64,000 nt of DNA from Craterostigma plantagineum (GCA_027422505.1 JAPQWV010000018.1:18742001-18806000), one strand, 5' to 3'. Shown: positions 1 through 11,853, counted from the first letter of the stretch. Notes: generated by a model from the letters alone, not told the origin. Numbers and translations are program-made.

Positions 1-186
1 CTTACACTACTGTCATCAGTAGTGCAATTTCAATCGTAACATTTGTTATCACTGTGTTTGTTTGGGCTGATATTTTATTTTGCATATCACCTTGCTGAGA
101 GGGCACAGCCAAATACCACCTTGCTAAACTGTATGAATGACTGACTGATTGCGTGAATAATAACTAAACCTTGCTAAACTACTATT
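1..186 (+). repeat. Direct repeat, left copy
   Basis: This stretch recurs at 11565-11750 in the same orientation with only two base differences found by eye. It begins with a hairpin (TTACACTACT / AGTAGTGCAA). It contains no PBS and no LTR-type TG...CA ends, and it may extend left of the window. After base 186 the two copies diverge. The next seven bases of this copy (GCATATC) recur in the right copy 24 bases further on, so a small deletion is possible here. Confidence 0.9.
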
Positions 187-756
187 GCATATCTTCTTGG
201 GACAATTGAATGAATGAACAACGTAAAATTTGTAGTCAGTCGATCGATGCACGACTGATGTTTGCACTTCAAGCGACAATTAAAGTCCAATTACTACAAA
301 GCCCTCATAAATTTACCTCCAAAAAATCACATTCACAAGCCCAATTAATTAAAGTCCAAACTTTAATTAACTTAAACTCAACAGTAAACTTAACACAACA
401 TAATGGATTAATATAACCATTCAACAATTATTCTGTAATCATGATAACCATTGCACTCAAAAGACGCATCGATCTACTACTTAAACCGCTGACTGCGAAA
501 TTATGATGAACGTAGAAATGAAAAGACACGTCGAAATATTATCCAACCAATTAAGGCACTGAAGAATACACACTAAATACATTTAATCATAGAACTCATT
601 TAACCAAGCAAACCGATACATTCTACTGAGAAGATACGAGTGGAGAGTAGTGTCCTTTCAGTTCCTTAACATCGACTTAGAATCTATATAAATCAAAACA
701 TTTTCATAATTTTACCACCATTACACACCAAAAAAAGAAAAAGAAGGATCCATAAA
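187..756. other. Upstream region of protease unit 1
   Basis: AT-rich, with no credible coding sequence. A TATA-like element (CTATATAAAT, about 683-692) lies some 65 bases before the ATG at 757 and could serve as the core promoter of the first unit. Confidence 0.4.
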
Positions 757-2161
757 ATGATCAATCAAATAAGAGATTATTTAGACACTGTTGTTGCGGG
801 ATTCCATCAGAAAGCTATAGAATTTGTTGATCGTATAGAATGTAAGATCGATGGCTATGTCCAATATGATACTGAGAGGTTCGACGATCTGACAGTGAAG
901 ATTAACGAAAATTACTCGAAAATTGATGGGAAGCTGTCGCGTATAGAACAAATGCTTGGTATGTCAAACATTATTTAGCAAAATTGAACACATTGTTACT
1001 ACTTATAACACCACTTGCAATTTTCTTACAGGAAACAGAAGCCCTAAACCTGACGGAGAAGGGAGAGGAATATTCGCAACAATCATCCCTTCAACTAAGG
1101 AGACGAAACTGCAGCTAAAAATAAAACACTCTGATATTTCCACACACCCAAGAGAGGATCCATTAGAAACACGATCTAAGACCAAAAATACAACCACGTT
1201 AGAGGGACACCGTTTGATTTCAAAAAACGTACCGGCAGAGAAAACCCTTGCGGTGCATGTCAACAAGATGCTAAAATTCTTTCCGCGTGTATTGGCGACA
1301 GTAGGAAAGATGAAAGACAGAGATTCTGTCGGTATGCTATTTCGAGAAGAACGTGGCAAAGAATTCTTCAAAAACCTTATGACGAAGGGAAGTTGGCTAC
1401 ATGACGAGGTACAATACTTAATCATCTTTCCCATTAATTAATTCCACATATTCTTAATATGCATTCTATTTTATTCTCCACCAGCACATAGACGAATGCT
1501 TTAGAGGATTTATGGAGAATCAATCACATGCGAGTTTCCCAAAGTCGAGGGTTTCTTTTATGCCTACAGCGTTCAACCAAATAGTTGCAGCAGAGTATAC
1601 GAAGGATGGGTGTATGGACCTATCTGTCATTCGACCATATGTACAAGGAATTGTCGAGGATTGGCCGTCTCTTCCTTGGGAGGAATCAGATCTTATAGTT
1701 ATCCCAGTCAACATAAATCAATGTCACTGGATACTGTGCATTATTGATTATAAAAAACAGTCAATAATAGTACATGACTCTGAACCTTCAGTTGATACGG
1801 ATATGAGATTATTCGAAGAGGCATTTCAAAAACACGACTTATGATCCCATATATTCTTCGAGATTTGCGCATCACTGATTCAATCGTGGACTTCGCTGTT
1901 TTTAGAGATCCAAACTTCCCCCAGCAGACCATGAGGTAGTGCAAACCCTTCGCCCTATTTATTCTGTAGATTCACGATTTCTTACGTAAATTGTTTGTCT
2001 CTTTTCCTGTATGAATCAGCGGCGAATGTGGAGTATACATGTTGCGATCAGCATTTTCGTTCATGTTCGCTGAAGATGACGTGTACGATGTTTCGCCAGA
2101 ACTGATCCAAGAATTCAGAGAGTTCCTCACCGTGGCAGTGTTTTTCAATATTTGGTCTTAG
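757..2161 (+). pseudogene. Ulp1-like C48 cysteine protease, unit 1 (frameshifted)
   Basis: Four exons can be traced: 757-958, 1032-1408, 1495-1935 and 2020-2161. Exon 1 encodes a charged, probably coiled-coil segment starting MINQIRDYLD. Exon 2 is a divergent linker ending at the start of the protease fold (LHDE|HIDECF). Exon 3 carries the catalytic His (NQCHWILC) and Asp (IVHDSEP). Exon 4 carries the catalytic Cys (SGECGVYML). The family are SUMO-type (Ulp1/SENP) peptidases, in plants often carried by transposons. By comparison with units 2 and 3, one A is missing from an A-run near 1834. This brings a TGA at 1842-1844, before the Cys, so the protein as read is truncated. The C-terminus of this unit is the fullest of the three short copies. 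A sequencing error in the A-run is possible. Confidence 0.75.
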
Positions 2162-3399
2162 CTACTCCTATGTTAAATAAGTTATTATCGCTGCATTAAA
2201 TAGTAATTCTGTTTCTTAATCATATATGTTTTCACATACCATCCACAACTAACATGTGATATTTATATTATTTATTATAACCTTCCCATAAATTTTTAAA
2301 TACAGTATATGAATGTTAAATGTCATACACCATCTAACTCATACCTGGATGAAGCTCCTAAAGTCTTACAAGTTGTATTCATAAACCTTGGAAGTGTTCA
2401 TACTTAACGAAATTCAGAAGACTCTCGACGTTTCATGAATGTCAGTAGGTGTGCAATTTCATTATCAGTCATACAAATTTAAAAGACATACAGCAATCAT
2501 ACAACCTTAAAAGCACCAATTAGTTTATCATTAATAATTGCAGGGAAATAAATTTACGCCAATGCTTGTGATATTACCGTGCATTACCAGTCTTACAACA
2601 AGCAAGCACACATGGGAAACAGCATGCACTGTCATGCACCACTTAAGTTATTTAAATCAATAAAGTCGGACATGAATATCCGAAGAAGCGCTTGAATTAT
2701 ATAAAATCAATATACTGAACTACTATGTGGCAAAATAATCTAGATTAGCGAATGACAACATAAACTCCTATGAATTTCTAAGAACATTTCCCACCGAACA
2801 AATCTTGCGTGTTCGTAAAAAACAATGTGTTGTACAAAAGTTAATTTGAAAACATAGGCGAAATATTATGGGACAAATTATAAATGCCATTTGGGAACAA
2901 ATAAAATTTCATACGACCCATCATTACTATTTATCAATACAGATGATGATTAATTGGCTAGATAGAATCATACATATTGACAAGTTACAACAGCAATTCA
3001 TGTACTACGATCATCAACAAATTAATTAAATGACGGATTCCATATTTATTAAGCTTTATATAATATAAGACAACAGGTGCTACATTAATGTAGCTACAAT
3101 CATTAATTAACAAGACCATTGGGCAACTCATTTGACAGGTTCATCGTAATGTGATCAACTACGCATGCAATTCACATTAATATACATCCAATGTATCGAT
3201 GTCATTTTGACAGAGGCATCGAATGCGATACTATTCGTATTCCATCAAATCATTCAATGTTGACTATCGATATTCATACAATTAATATTTCAAATAGTAT
3301 ATATTACCCTCAACATACCATCTAAGTTTCAAACTTCACACCGTCTACTTCAAACAACGTATGTCACAATAATCTCTAGAATAATTACTATAATACAAA
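2162..3399. other. Spacer between protease units 1 and 2
   Basis: No gene seen. The sequence is AT-rich, and its stretch at about 2380-2540 is recognisably related to about 5050-5230 in the next spacer, so spacer and gene were duplicated together as a unit of roughly 2.7 kb. Confidence 0.6.
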
Positions 3400-4640
3400 A
3401 TGTCGGAACAGTGGCGTGCCTTTCTCATTGAGAGTTTTACAACAGTACAGCATGCCATGAACCAACTGGTTCAAACAACCAATGAAAGGATAGATTTGCA
3501 CACGGACTACACAGGACGAGAATTCGACAGGTTGAACACAAGATGCATGGAAATTCTGCGGAGGCTGTCCGAGATTGAAAATACCCTTGGTATGACAATT
3601 TTGTTTCCAAATATTTCCCGAAGAATCTTCCGGGAAAAATAAAGCATTACAAAACTCATGCTTATTTATAATTACAGGACGCATGCAAAGGAAAAAGCCT
3701 GATGACGCTGCATCTACAGTTGGAAATAAACGCCCCAGGATTGAGAACAATTTTTCCCATGCTGGAGTGCAAATACTACAGAGCAAATTTTCGACTAACG
3801 CAATGCTTCATTATCACTTAACTGGAGCAGTAGCAATGTTCAACACCGTCTCCGTACAGATAGAGAGAATGGACACCCATTCTTATATTACAGGCCTTAT
3901 GGGAAACCAGATACGTAAGGGTTTTTTCCGCTCCCTGATGAAAAAGGCAACTTGGCTGTCTGATGAGGTGCGTGAATAAAATATACGTAAATTTTCCGTA
4001 CATTAAATCCCAACATATAATTCTCCTTGCAGCATGTGGACGGATGCCTGAGGGGATTTATTGAAGCCCAGCGACGCACACCATTTGGAAATTCAAGAAT
4101 TTCGTTTATGGGTACTACATTCAACCAGGTAGTTACGGCAGAATATTCGAGTACGCGAACAATTAACTATGCATCACTACACCCATACACCCAAGGACAG
4201 GTTGATGGCTGGCCATGTATTCCATGGCAAGAATCAGATTTAATTGCAATTCCCGTAAACATTAACAAATGTCACTGGGTCCTCTGCATAGTTGACTACA
4301 ATAATGAGACAATCACGATACATGACTCCGATCCATCGTGCGATATGGACATGAGGTTTTTCCGGAAAGCTTTTGAAAAAACTCGCCTAACCATCCCATA
4401 TCTACTGCGACATTTGGGTATTTCGCAAGAGCTCCTTAACTTCACTGTCCATAGAGATCAACGATTCCCCCGACAAATTTCCAGGTAATTTCGCTGGTAT
4501 ATATTTTGTTGCCTATTTCATATTCAGTATGAAACTAATTGACTACTGCTTTTTCATTGCTGCAAAAAAGCGGGGAATGTGGTTTCTATATGCTACGATC
4601 TGCCTTCTCTGTTTCTCTGTTTACTAACAGCTGGATTTAA
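3400..4640 (+). CDS. Ulp1-like C48 cysteine protease, unit 2 (open reading frame intact)
   Basis: The exons 3400-3589, 3678-3967, 4033-4484 and 4571-4640 have GT...AG borders and sum to 1002 nt, giving 333 aa plus stop with no interruption. The N-terminus (MSEQWRAFLIES, heptad-like) replaces the DUF1985 domain usual in plant transposon-borne Ulp1 proteins. Catalytic His lies in NKCHWVLCIVDY, Asp in ITIHDSDPS and Cys in SSGECGFYML. Relative to unit 3 the last exon lacks about 85-90 bases after the Cys helix, so the C-terminus is short (ending FTNSWI). Whether the fold tolerates this is unknown. The expected role is cleavage of SUMO or another ubiquitin-like protein, by family only. There is no evidence of expression. 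Confidence 0.7.
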
Positions 4641-6101
4641 TTAGTTATTTCAGAAGATGTTGAACTGTTCTTTTCCTTAGTCAAGATTTCTTTCCAAAAA
4701 TTGCTAGATTAAAGACTATTTGTGGTAGACAATTCGCATTAAAAACAAAAATACACTGTATGCAATCAAGAATAGAATCGAGATTCACGAATAGAACAAA
4801 AATTTAATATTATATGAAAGAATTTGGTCCTTTGTGAAATCAAGAACGACGAAGACAATGCTAAATATGAAATAAATTCGACACGCCTGCCATTCAAAAG
4901 TTATCTAACAAACTAAAGTTGTACCGTTTTTTTCTGGAGATATGATAAGAGCATGCAACTTTTGTGAGCCGTATTTTCTTTAATGTAATAGAAAATGTAT
5001 GACTGAAAGATATAATTATTCAAACATTCTGTCCTTCATGAAGCAGAAGTCGTATTCTTACACCTTCGAAGTGTTCATACTTCAAGAAATTCAAACCACT
5101 CTCTCGACATTTGAATGCATATCGATAGGTTGTGCAATTTCATTTTCAGTCATACAACTTTGAAAGACATACAACAGTCATAAAACCTTAAAACTACCAA
5201 TTAGTTTATCATGACTTATTGCAAGAAAATAAATTTGACCCCAATTCATCAATTCAAAAGTGAACAGCCTTTTAACACTGACATTAACAAATGAAGTACC
5301 TAAATTAAAGATACACCTTTTGTAAGATAGGAACTCCAGAGTAAATCAGAAACATTGAAAGGACTGTAATGGTTAGTCTTTGCGTAGACGGCACAAAATT
5401 AATGTCTACATTACCTGCATTGTAACAGTGTTCACAGTCAACATTGAAGTACTGCCTTGCATTACCAGTCATACATCTACCAGCCATATACTGTGTTCAC
5501 ATCAGGAAACAACTCTAACAATATTTCTAAAAACAAAGTTCCAATTAGTTGGTAATTAATTATTGCGGCGAACTTAATTTATGTCAATAAGTGTGAAACC
5601 ACACGGATTATAAGAATACAATACGGGGAATATTATGAGACGAATTAAAAATGCCATTCACGAAGAATAGAATTTGCAATACACTGTCATTAATTTTAAC
5701 CATTCCAGATGAAAATGATTGCCTTCGTAAATGCCATTCATGAATAAACATAATGTGAAATACAATTCATGATCATCCTCAAATTAATTAACTGATGGTT
5801 TTCAAATTTATCTTGCTTTATATAACTACCATCATGCAACTGAATCTACAGATTGATCCTCATAAGATTAATACAAAAGTCACTTTACATTAATATACAT
5901 ACATTGTATCTGTCTAATTGTGAGAGACGCATCCAATGTGCCATTATTCATATTCCATCACTACATTGAATGTTGCCTATTAGTATTCATGCTATTAATA
6001 TTTCGACTACTATATATTACCTCAATGTACGATGTAAATTACCAACTTGACACCACTACAGCAAACAACATATACCTCCATAATTCCTATAATTTTTCAA
6101 A
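4641..6101. other. Spacer between protease units 2 and 3
   Basis: No gene supported. Bases of about 4680-4800 match about 7640-7780 downstream of unit 3, and about 5050-5230 match the first spacer. It is AT-rich, and the short ORFs on both strands have no recognisable product. Confidence 0.6.
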
Positions 6102-7549
6102 ATGTTGAATCAGGTGCGTGCCTTTCTAAATGAAAGTTTTGCAGCAATACAGCATACCATGAGCCAACTGGTTGAAACGACCAACGAAAAGATTGATTTG
6201 TACACGGAACACACCAAACGGAAATTCGACGAATTACATGCACGGTGTGATGCAATTGCTGATTTAGTAAATCAATCCACAAATGAGTTGAACACAAGAT
6301 CCATGGAAATTCTGCAGAGGCTGTCCGAGATTGAAGCCAAGCTTGGTATGGCAATTTTATTTTACAAAACGTTTCGACTCAATTTTCCTAAGAAAAAACG
6401 CCTCACAAAACTGATGCATATAAAAATTACAGGACACATGCAACATCGAGGTATTGATCAACAAGAGGCTGATAATGTTGGAGCATTGATGCTTGAAAAA
6501 CAGCGGTCGGGGTTCAAACGTGTGCAAGGAAAATAGGCTGACGTCGCTACCCCTATAGTTGGAAATAAACGCAGCAGGGTTCAAGAGAAGTATCCCCCAG
6601 TTGGAATCCATATGCTACAGAGAAAATTTTGTCCTAACACCATGCTTGATTATCATTTAAGTGGAGCAGTAAAAATGTTCAACAACGTGTCAGCGTTGAT
6701 AGAAAAAATGGACAACAATTCTTATGTTACAAGCCTTATGGGAAACCATATGCGTCAAGAATTTTTCCGCCCATTGATGAAAAGGGAAACTTGGCTGACT
6801 GATGAGGTGCGTGAATAAACATACAAAAAATTTGCATCTATTATATGTCCCAACATAAACTTCTCTTTACAGCATGTGGATGGATGCCTCAGAGGATTTA
6901 TTGAAACGCAACGACGAACAACCATTGGAAATTCACGAATTTCATTTATGGGTACAACATTCAACCAGGTGGTTACTGCAGAATATTTGACATCACGAGC
7001 AATGAAATATGCATCACTACTCCCATACACTCAAGGACAGGTAGATGGCTGGCCATGTATTCCGTGGCAAGAATCAGATTTGATTGCAATTCCGGTAAAC
7101 ATTAACGAATGTCACTGGGTCCTCTGCGTAGTTGACTACAATAATGAGACCATCACGGTGCATGACTCCAATCCATCATGCGATATGGACATGAGGTTTT
7201 TCCATAAAGCTTTTGAAAACACTCGCCTAATGATCCCATATCTACTGCGAGGTTTGGGTATTTCACAAAAACTCCTCAACTTCACTGTCCATCGAGATCA
7301 ACGATTCCCAAGACAGATTTCCAGGTAATTTCTCATATATATATTTTATTGACGTTTAATTACCAATATCAACATAATTGATCACTGCTTTTTCATTGCT
7401 AAAAAAAGTGGGGAATGCGGTGTATATATGCTACGAGCTGCTTTCTCCCTGATGTTCCCTGACGACTCCATATATGAAGTTCACCGCCTCAAATCGAAGA
7501 ATTCAGAAAGTACATAGCTGTCGCATTGTTTACTAACAGTTGGATTTAA
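6102..7549 (+). pseudogene. Ulp1-like C48 cysteine protease, unit 3 (nonsense and frameshift)
   Basis: Exons 6102-6345, 6433-6806, 6873-7324 and 7409-7549 match unit 2 closely. Two lesions are visible. A TAG at 6534-6536 stands in exon 2 where unit 2 reads Lys. In exon 4 one base is missing near 7481, so the frame after the Cys motif (SGECGVYML) only rejoins the related C-terminus (ending FTNSWI) in another frame. Exon 2 also holds an extra in-frame 84-bp segment (6444-6527) bounded by TGCAA repeats and absent from unit 2. Catalytic His (NECHWVLC), Asp (TVHDSNPS) and Cys are all retained, so inactivation is recent. Confidence 0.75.
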
Positions 7550-9156
7550 ATAGTTATTTCAAAAAATCTTTGTACTTTCTTTTCGTTAGTCATAAGAATT
7601 TGTACTTCGATCCCAAAATTGAACGGATAAATTGAACCGTTCTTTTCCTTAGTCAGGAGAGTTTGTATTTCTTTCCAAAAATTGCTAGATTAAAGACAAT
7701 TTATGGTAGATAATCCGCATTAAAAACAAAAATACACTGTATGCAATCAAGAATAGAATCGAGAGTTACGAATGGAATAAGGAATTATATTGTATGAAAG
7801 ACTTTCGTCTTTTGTGAAATCAAGAACGACCAAGACAATGCTAAATAATGAATAAAATCGATACGACTGCCATTTAGAAACTGCCGTGGTGACAGATAAA
7901 CTATTTAAAAAGATAAATACAAGAAAAATAAATTATGTTGAATTACTACAACTAATTCGAAAGTTATTTAACAAAGTAAAGTTTTACTGTTTCCGGACAA
8001 ACATATAGTTTTCTATTAACAAACCCTTCAACACCTTCTACACCAAATTTTGGGGGTAAATGAAAAATTTTCAAATAAATTGAATGCGCTCTGCTTTTCT
8101 CCTCTAAATCTCAGGTTGCAAAAAATAAAATTAATTTTGCCTACAGTTTCATTCACGTATTTTATTTTGGAGGAGACGACGAAGAACTTCATCCCTGCTC
8201 ATTGGGTAAGCCACCTCTTGCGCGTGCCCTAGCACTTCCTCTGTCCTGTATTTGGGTTTAATGGCATCTTTAAGTTTCAAAACTACGTCCTACTTTTGCA
8301 CTTATTTTGTTTTACTAACTTTCGTTGCCCTATATGTATTTTGCTTATGCTTGATCCATGGCCATTTTTAGTGTGTGTGTTTGCTGGAAGTTTAATTCGT
8401 CATTGGGTCAATTGAGGCTGAGGAATGCGATTGTGTACTCACTTTGATTAGATAACAGAACATGACTGTATGAATCTACTTCGTTATAGGTAGAAATTGT
8501 TGGCATTATTTTTGTGCATTTCAAATCATGCTCATGCTGTTGTTTCGTTACAAGAATGAAAAACCCTGCGTATATCTATATATGCAGTTCGTACCAGTTC
8601 TTCTCCAAAATTGAGGAACATTAGATTATTGAAGTTGCCGCAAACGAGGGACACCAACCATTTCATATTCCAAATCAGAGAATTGGACGCGGCAGTAGAC
8701 ATCATGGTAAGTAAGCAATGTTTTCTATGCTGTAATGGACTACTTCGTTGGTAATTACAACAGGATATAAAACATAAACAACAAAGCCATGATACTCTGC
8801 TTCGATTTTATTGACCTGATAGTAATATTGGTGTGAAGCTGATGCCTCACCTAAAATGCCCATCAAATCAAACAGACATTAGAGCTTACCTTTAATTTGT
8901 AGGTCAGATTAGTCAATCTATGGTTTTGTCTGAGCTGTTCTATGCTTCATGCTTCATTTTAACGTTTGTAGGACACGTAACCTGACACAATTGCTCACCA
9001 GTATACCTGCCACTGCTTTCATTTAACAAATTAAAGTTTACTTAAATAATATATACACAGGTTATATTCGAGAATCAGGTCCGGCAAGATAGAGTTATAC
9101 CTTGCAAATTAACGCTATGTTCAGACTTCAAGAAAACAAGTGGTTTTATTAGAAAC
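7550..9156. other. Spacer upstream of the DUF1985-Ulp1 gene
   Basis: The first 450 bases are homologous to the spacer after unit 2. Beyond about 8050 the sequence differs from the short units. A spliced leader for the next gene is plausible, with a donor at about 8706 (ATGGTAAGTAAG) and an acceptor at 9059-9060 (TATACACAG). No coding gene was recognised. Confidence 0.4.
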
Positions 9157-11314
9157 ATGCTCAACGGCAACGAAATGGAAGAAATGGTCAAAATTTCACA
9201 GTTTGGACATCTCATCGCACATGCAGAGAAGTTCTCCCTATCGAGCCAGCTAATCGGGTACTTAATGCAATGCCATACAAAGGTGCCTGACGAAGATGAG
9301 ATGTGGCTATTGGTTAATGGCAAGCCAATACGCTTTTCCAATTACGAATACAGCATCTTGACAGGCCTCAAATGTTCACAAGAGCATGTTGTCCAGGAGA
9401 ATAAGGACTTCGTTTCAAGACACTTTCAAGGACATGTAAAAGTCAAAACAGAGGACATTAGGGAAAAATTGACAGCGATGGGGAGACAATATTCGCCCGA
9501 CGTCAACCTTGAAAAGTTAAAAATGGCAAGCATCATATTTGTTGCCGAGGTCCTCTGCAAACGAAATACACGGAACACAGGGTTGATTGATACAAAATTG
9601 CTATATTTGGTTGAGGACTTCGAACAATTCAACAAACACCCATGGGGAACTATTGCATACAACCACGTGTTGAAATCGTTGAAAAGGAATCTTAATTCAT
9701 TTAAGTATGAAATGGCAGCCAATGGGAGGAAAAAATATCATGCTTTAATCTTGGGAGGATTTGTGCATCCATTCCAGGTAATCAATTACGGATACATATT
9801 TTTACTTCCTATTTGTTGTAATGCAGTATATGTTTACATGTTTCAATTATGTTCGTAATTTATAGACATTACTTCTGATTGTCTTTGCTTAAGGTACTTG
9901 CTTATGAATGCATACCTGCCGTCGCAGCAAAATTTGCAACGCTCATCGAACATGCAGACGTAACACTCCCACGCATGTGCCGATGGATGAGTAACAGCTG
10001 GAAAACAAAAGCATCCCCCAAATGGGATGTTATAGTTCAGGTAATGTCAACATCAAGTGTGGAAATAAGTATGTTGCAGCCCGCAGTTGAAAATTGTGCG
10101 ACAACATATTTTACAAAAAGCCACTATGGACCGAGAGGCAGGGCCAAGGTAATCCGCCGAACATCACAGAAGAACAAATGTGTGGAAAAACAGAGACGTT
10201 TGTCTGCCCACATCACAAGTTTACAGAATCATTGACGTCAACGACACGTATAATCGATGTTTGTAGGAAGGCAAGCATTATTAATATTATACACATTACC
10301 ATCTCAATAGAAAAAGCTGCTAAATACATTGCATCGATTTTTTTTTCCAATGTTTCTCTGTTGCAGCCAATTGGGACTTCCGCGCCAGGTTTGGGGCTCT
10401 TCGGGGATATGCCCAGCCCATCTATCGAGGACAACAAGAGATTGAAAAACGGCTTCCAACAGCAGCAGGAAAAGACGAATGACGCCAGAGTTCTTCCACA
10501 CTCTCATGACAAAAGACGGCAAGCTGAATAATGACGTAAGCGTGTGTGGAAGCCCGACATAATATTTTCAATACATCATTCATCCTAAATTTATGACCAT
10601 AACTATGTTTAGTATTATGTGTATATGACAGCATGTTGACGAATGCTTGCGAGGCTTTATCGAGCTGCAGTTGCGCTGTCAGTTACCCAAGAAAGATGTT
10701 GCGTTCATGAGTACATCATTCACAAGAATTGCATCATCAGATGATATTAGCAAAGGATCTTCTACCATGAAATGATTGAGAGAATTTGCTCTTGGTAAAG
10801 CAGAAGGATGGCCTTCATGTCCGTGGAAATCGGCGAAAGCAATTGTGTTTCCATTTGCAATCAAAAAATCGCATTGGATTTTGGGTGTTCTAGAAACTAC
10901 TTCGCAGAAAATGACCATCACGGATTCATACATATGGTGTGATCCAGACCTCCACTTCACAAAAGGTGTTGTGCGCAAATTGATGGCTGCAATAACAGTC
11001 TTGCAACAAGACTTGGGACTCGCAAATTTACAGAAACCAATGGCCGCTGAGAGGCATCTCGAACTTCCACAGCAGCCGGGCGGGTAACATCATCAATTTA
11101 TTTTATATATACGATGCATACGTCACATTGATATTCAATAAAGATTGTCCTACATTTCAGGGGAGATTGCGGCATATATATGTTGCGCAATGCTTTTGCA
11201 ACGATGTTCCCAGATGACGATCCATTCGAACTAACCATAGGCCAGGTGCATGACTTCAGACATTACTTGACGGTCTCAGTATTTCTCTCATACTGGACTT
11301 GGCCGAATTCCTAG
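9157..11314 (+). pseudogene. DUF1985-Ulp1 (C48) protease-like gene, interrupted
   Basis: Exons 9157-9777 and 9894-10040 encode a DUF1985-like region (ISQFGHLIAHAEKFSL..., then FSNYEYSILTGLKCS, PWGTIAYNHVLKSL and GGFVHPFQ|VLAYECIP). This is the domain typically found ahead of Ulp1 domains in plant transposons. An exon 10080-10148 and a poorly framed stretch of about 10365-10536 follow. The protease exons are 10632-11083 (His in KKSHWILGV, Asp in TITDSYIW) and 11161-11314 (Cys in GGDCGIYML). An in-frame TGA at 10773-10775 interrupts the first of these, and the middle region has no continuous frame. The start may be slightly upstream of 9157, because related residues continue to an in-frame TAA. 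Probably a dead relative or source of the shorter units. Confidence 0.7.
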
Positions 11315-11449
11315 ACAGGCCCAATCACATTTTTGGCAAACTGACAATGTAGACACAAATATTGTTACCGAGATGAATTCAACACTGTTTTTAGACAAAA
11401 ACTAAGTATTTATGTGTATGAATGACAATTTCCCACGTTAACGTTACAA

Positions 11450-11593
11450 GTTACTTACACTACTATTATCAGTAGTGTAATTGAAGTCATTACTTACACT
11501 ACCGTTAGTAATATAGCAATGTCATTACTTACACTACCGTTAGTAATAGGGCAATCTGTCATTACTTACACTACTGTCATCAGTAGTGCAATT
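11450..11593 (+). repeat. Short tandem repeat with hairpins (TTACACTAC family)
   Basis: Four imperfect units of about 35-40 bases each start near CATTACTTACACTAC. The first and last contain near-perfect 10-bp inverted repeats (TTACACTACT...AGTAGTGTAA) with 6-nt loops. The array runs into the right copy of the 186-bp direct repeat. Confidence 0.75.
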
Positions 11594-11750
11594 TCAATCG
11601 TAACATTTGTTATCACTGTGTTTGTTTGGGCTGATATTTTATTTTGCATATCACCGTGCTGAGAGGGCACATCCAAATACCACCTTGCTAAACTGTATGA
11701 ATGACTGACTGATTGCGTGAATAATAACTAAACCTTGCTAAACTACTATT
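11565..11750 (+). repeat. Direct repeat, right copy
   Basis: Same orientation and nearly identical (two differences) to bases 1-186. Together the copies bracket 11.4 kb containing the four protease genes. It lies about 100 bases before the Helitron-type 3' end. Confidence 0.9.
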
Positions 11751-11825
11751 ACAAGAACGACTAGAAAAACATCCGCATATCGGTAAAAAAATTCATGTCC
11801 TTCACTTTAAATTGTATAAAAGCGT

Positions 11826-11853
11826 CCCGTGCATCGCACGGGCTACACCTAGT
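11826..11853 (+). mobile_element. Helitron 3' terminus (hairpin + CTAG|T)
   Basis: The stem CCCGTGC (11826-11832) pairs with GCACGGG (11836-11842) across ATC. Six bases later CTAG (11849-11852) is followed by host T. This hairpin-CTRR-T arrangement is the diagnostic right end of plant Helitrons. Confidence 0.75.

Larger units (their letters stand above)
1..11852 (+). mobile_element. Putative Helitron carrying four Ulp1-like protease genes (5' end not in window)
   Basis: The right end has the classical plant Helitron 3' signature at 11826-11852: a 7-bp GC-rich stem, 3-nt loop, six bases, then CTAG followed by T. No terminal inverted repeats and no target duplication are seen, as expected for Helitrons. 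No RepHel helicase gene is visible, so if this is one element it is non-autonomous in the part seen. The 5' terminus (TC...) was not found and probably lies upstream of base 1. Treating the whole block as one element is an inference from the single 3' terminus. The protease genes could instead come from an older MULE into which a Helitron inserted. Confidence 0.4.

Noticed and set aside
210..416. Short reading frame near the left edge
   Set aside because: Low-complexity, no domain, lies in spacer-like DNA.
956..1434. Minus-strand reading frame across protease unit 1
   Set aside because: Shadow of the plus-strand exon, which has conserved family motifs and splice sites.
8050..8232. Small plus-strand reading frame between protease units
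   Set aside because: No recognisable motif, no homologue in the neighbouring spacers, AT-rich context.
1..11750. The 186-bp direct repeats as LTRs of a retrotransposon
   Set aside because: No TG...CA ends, no primer site or purine tract and no gag-pol between them. A Helitron-type end follows instead.
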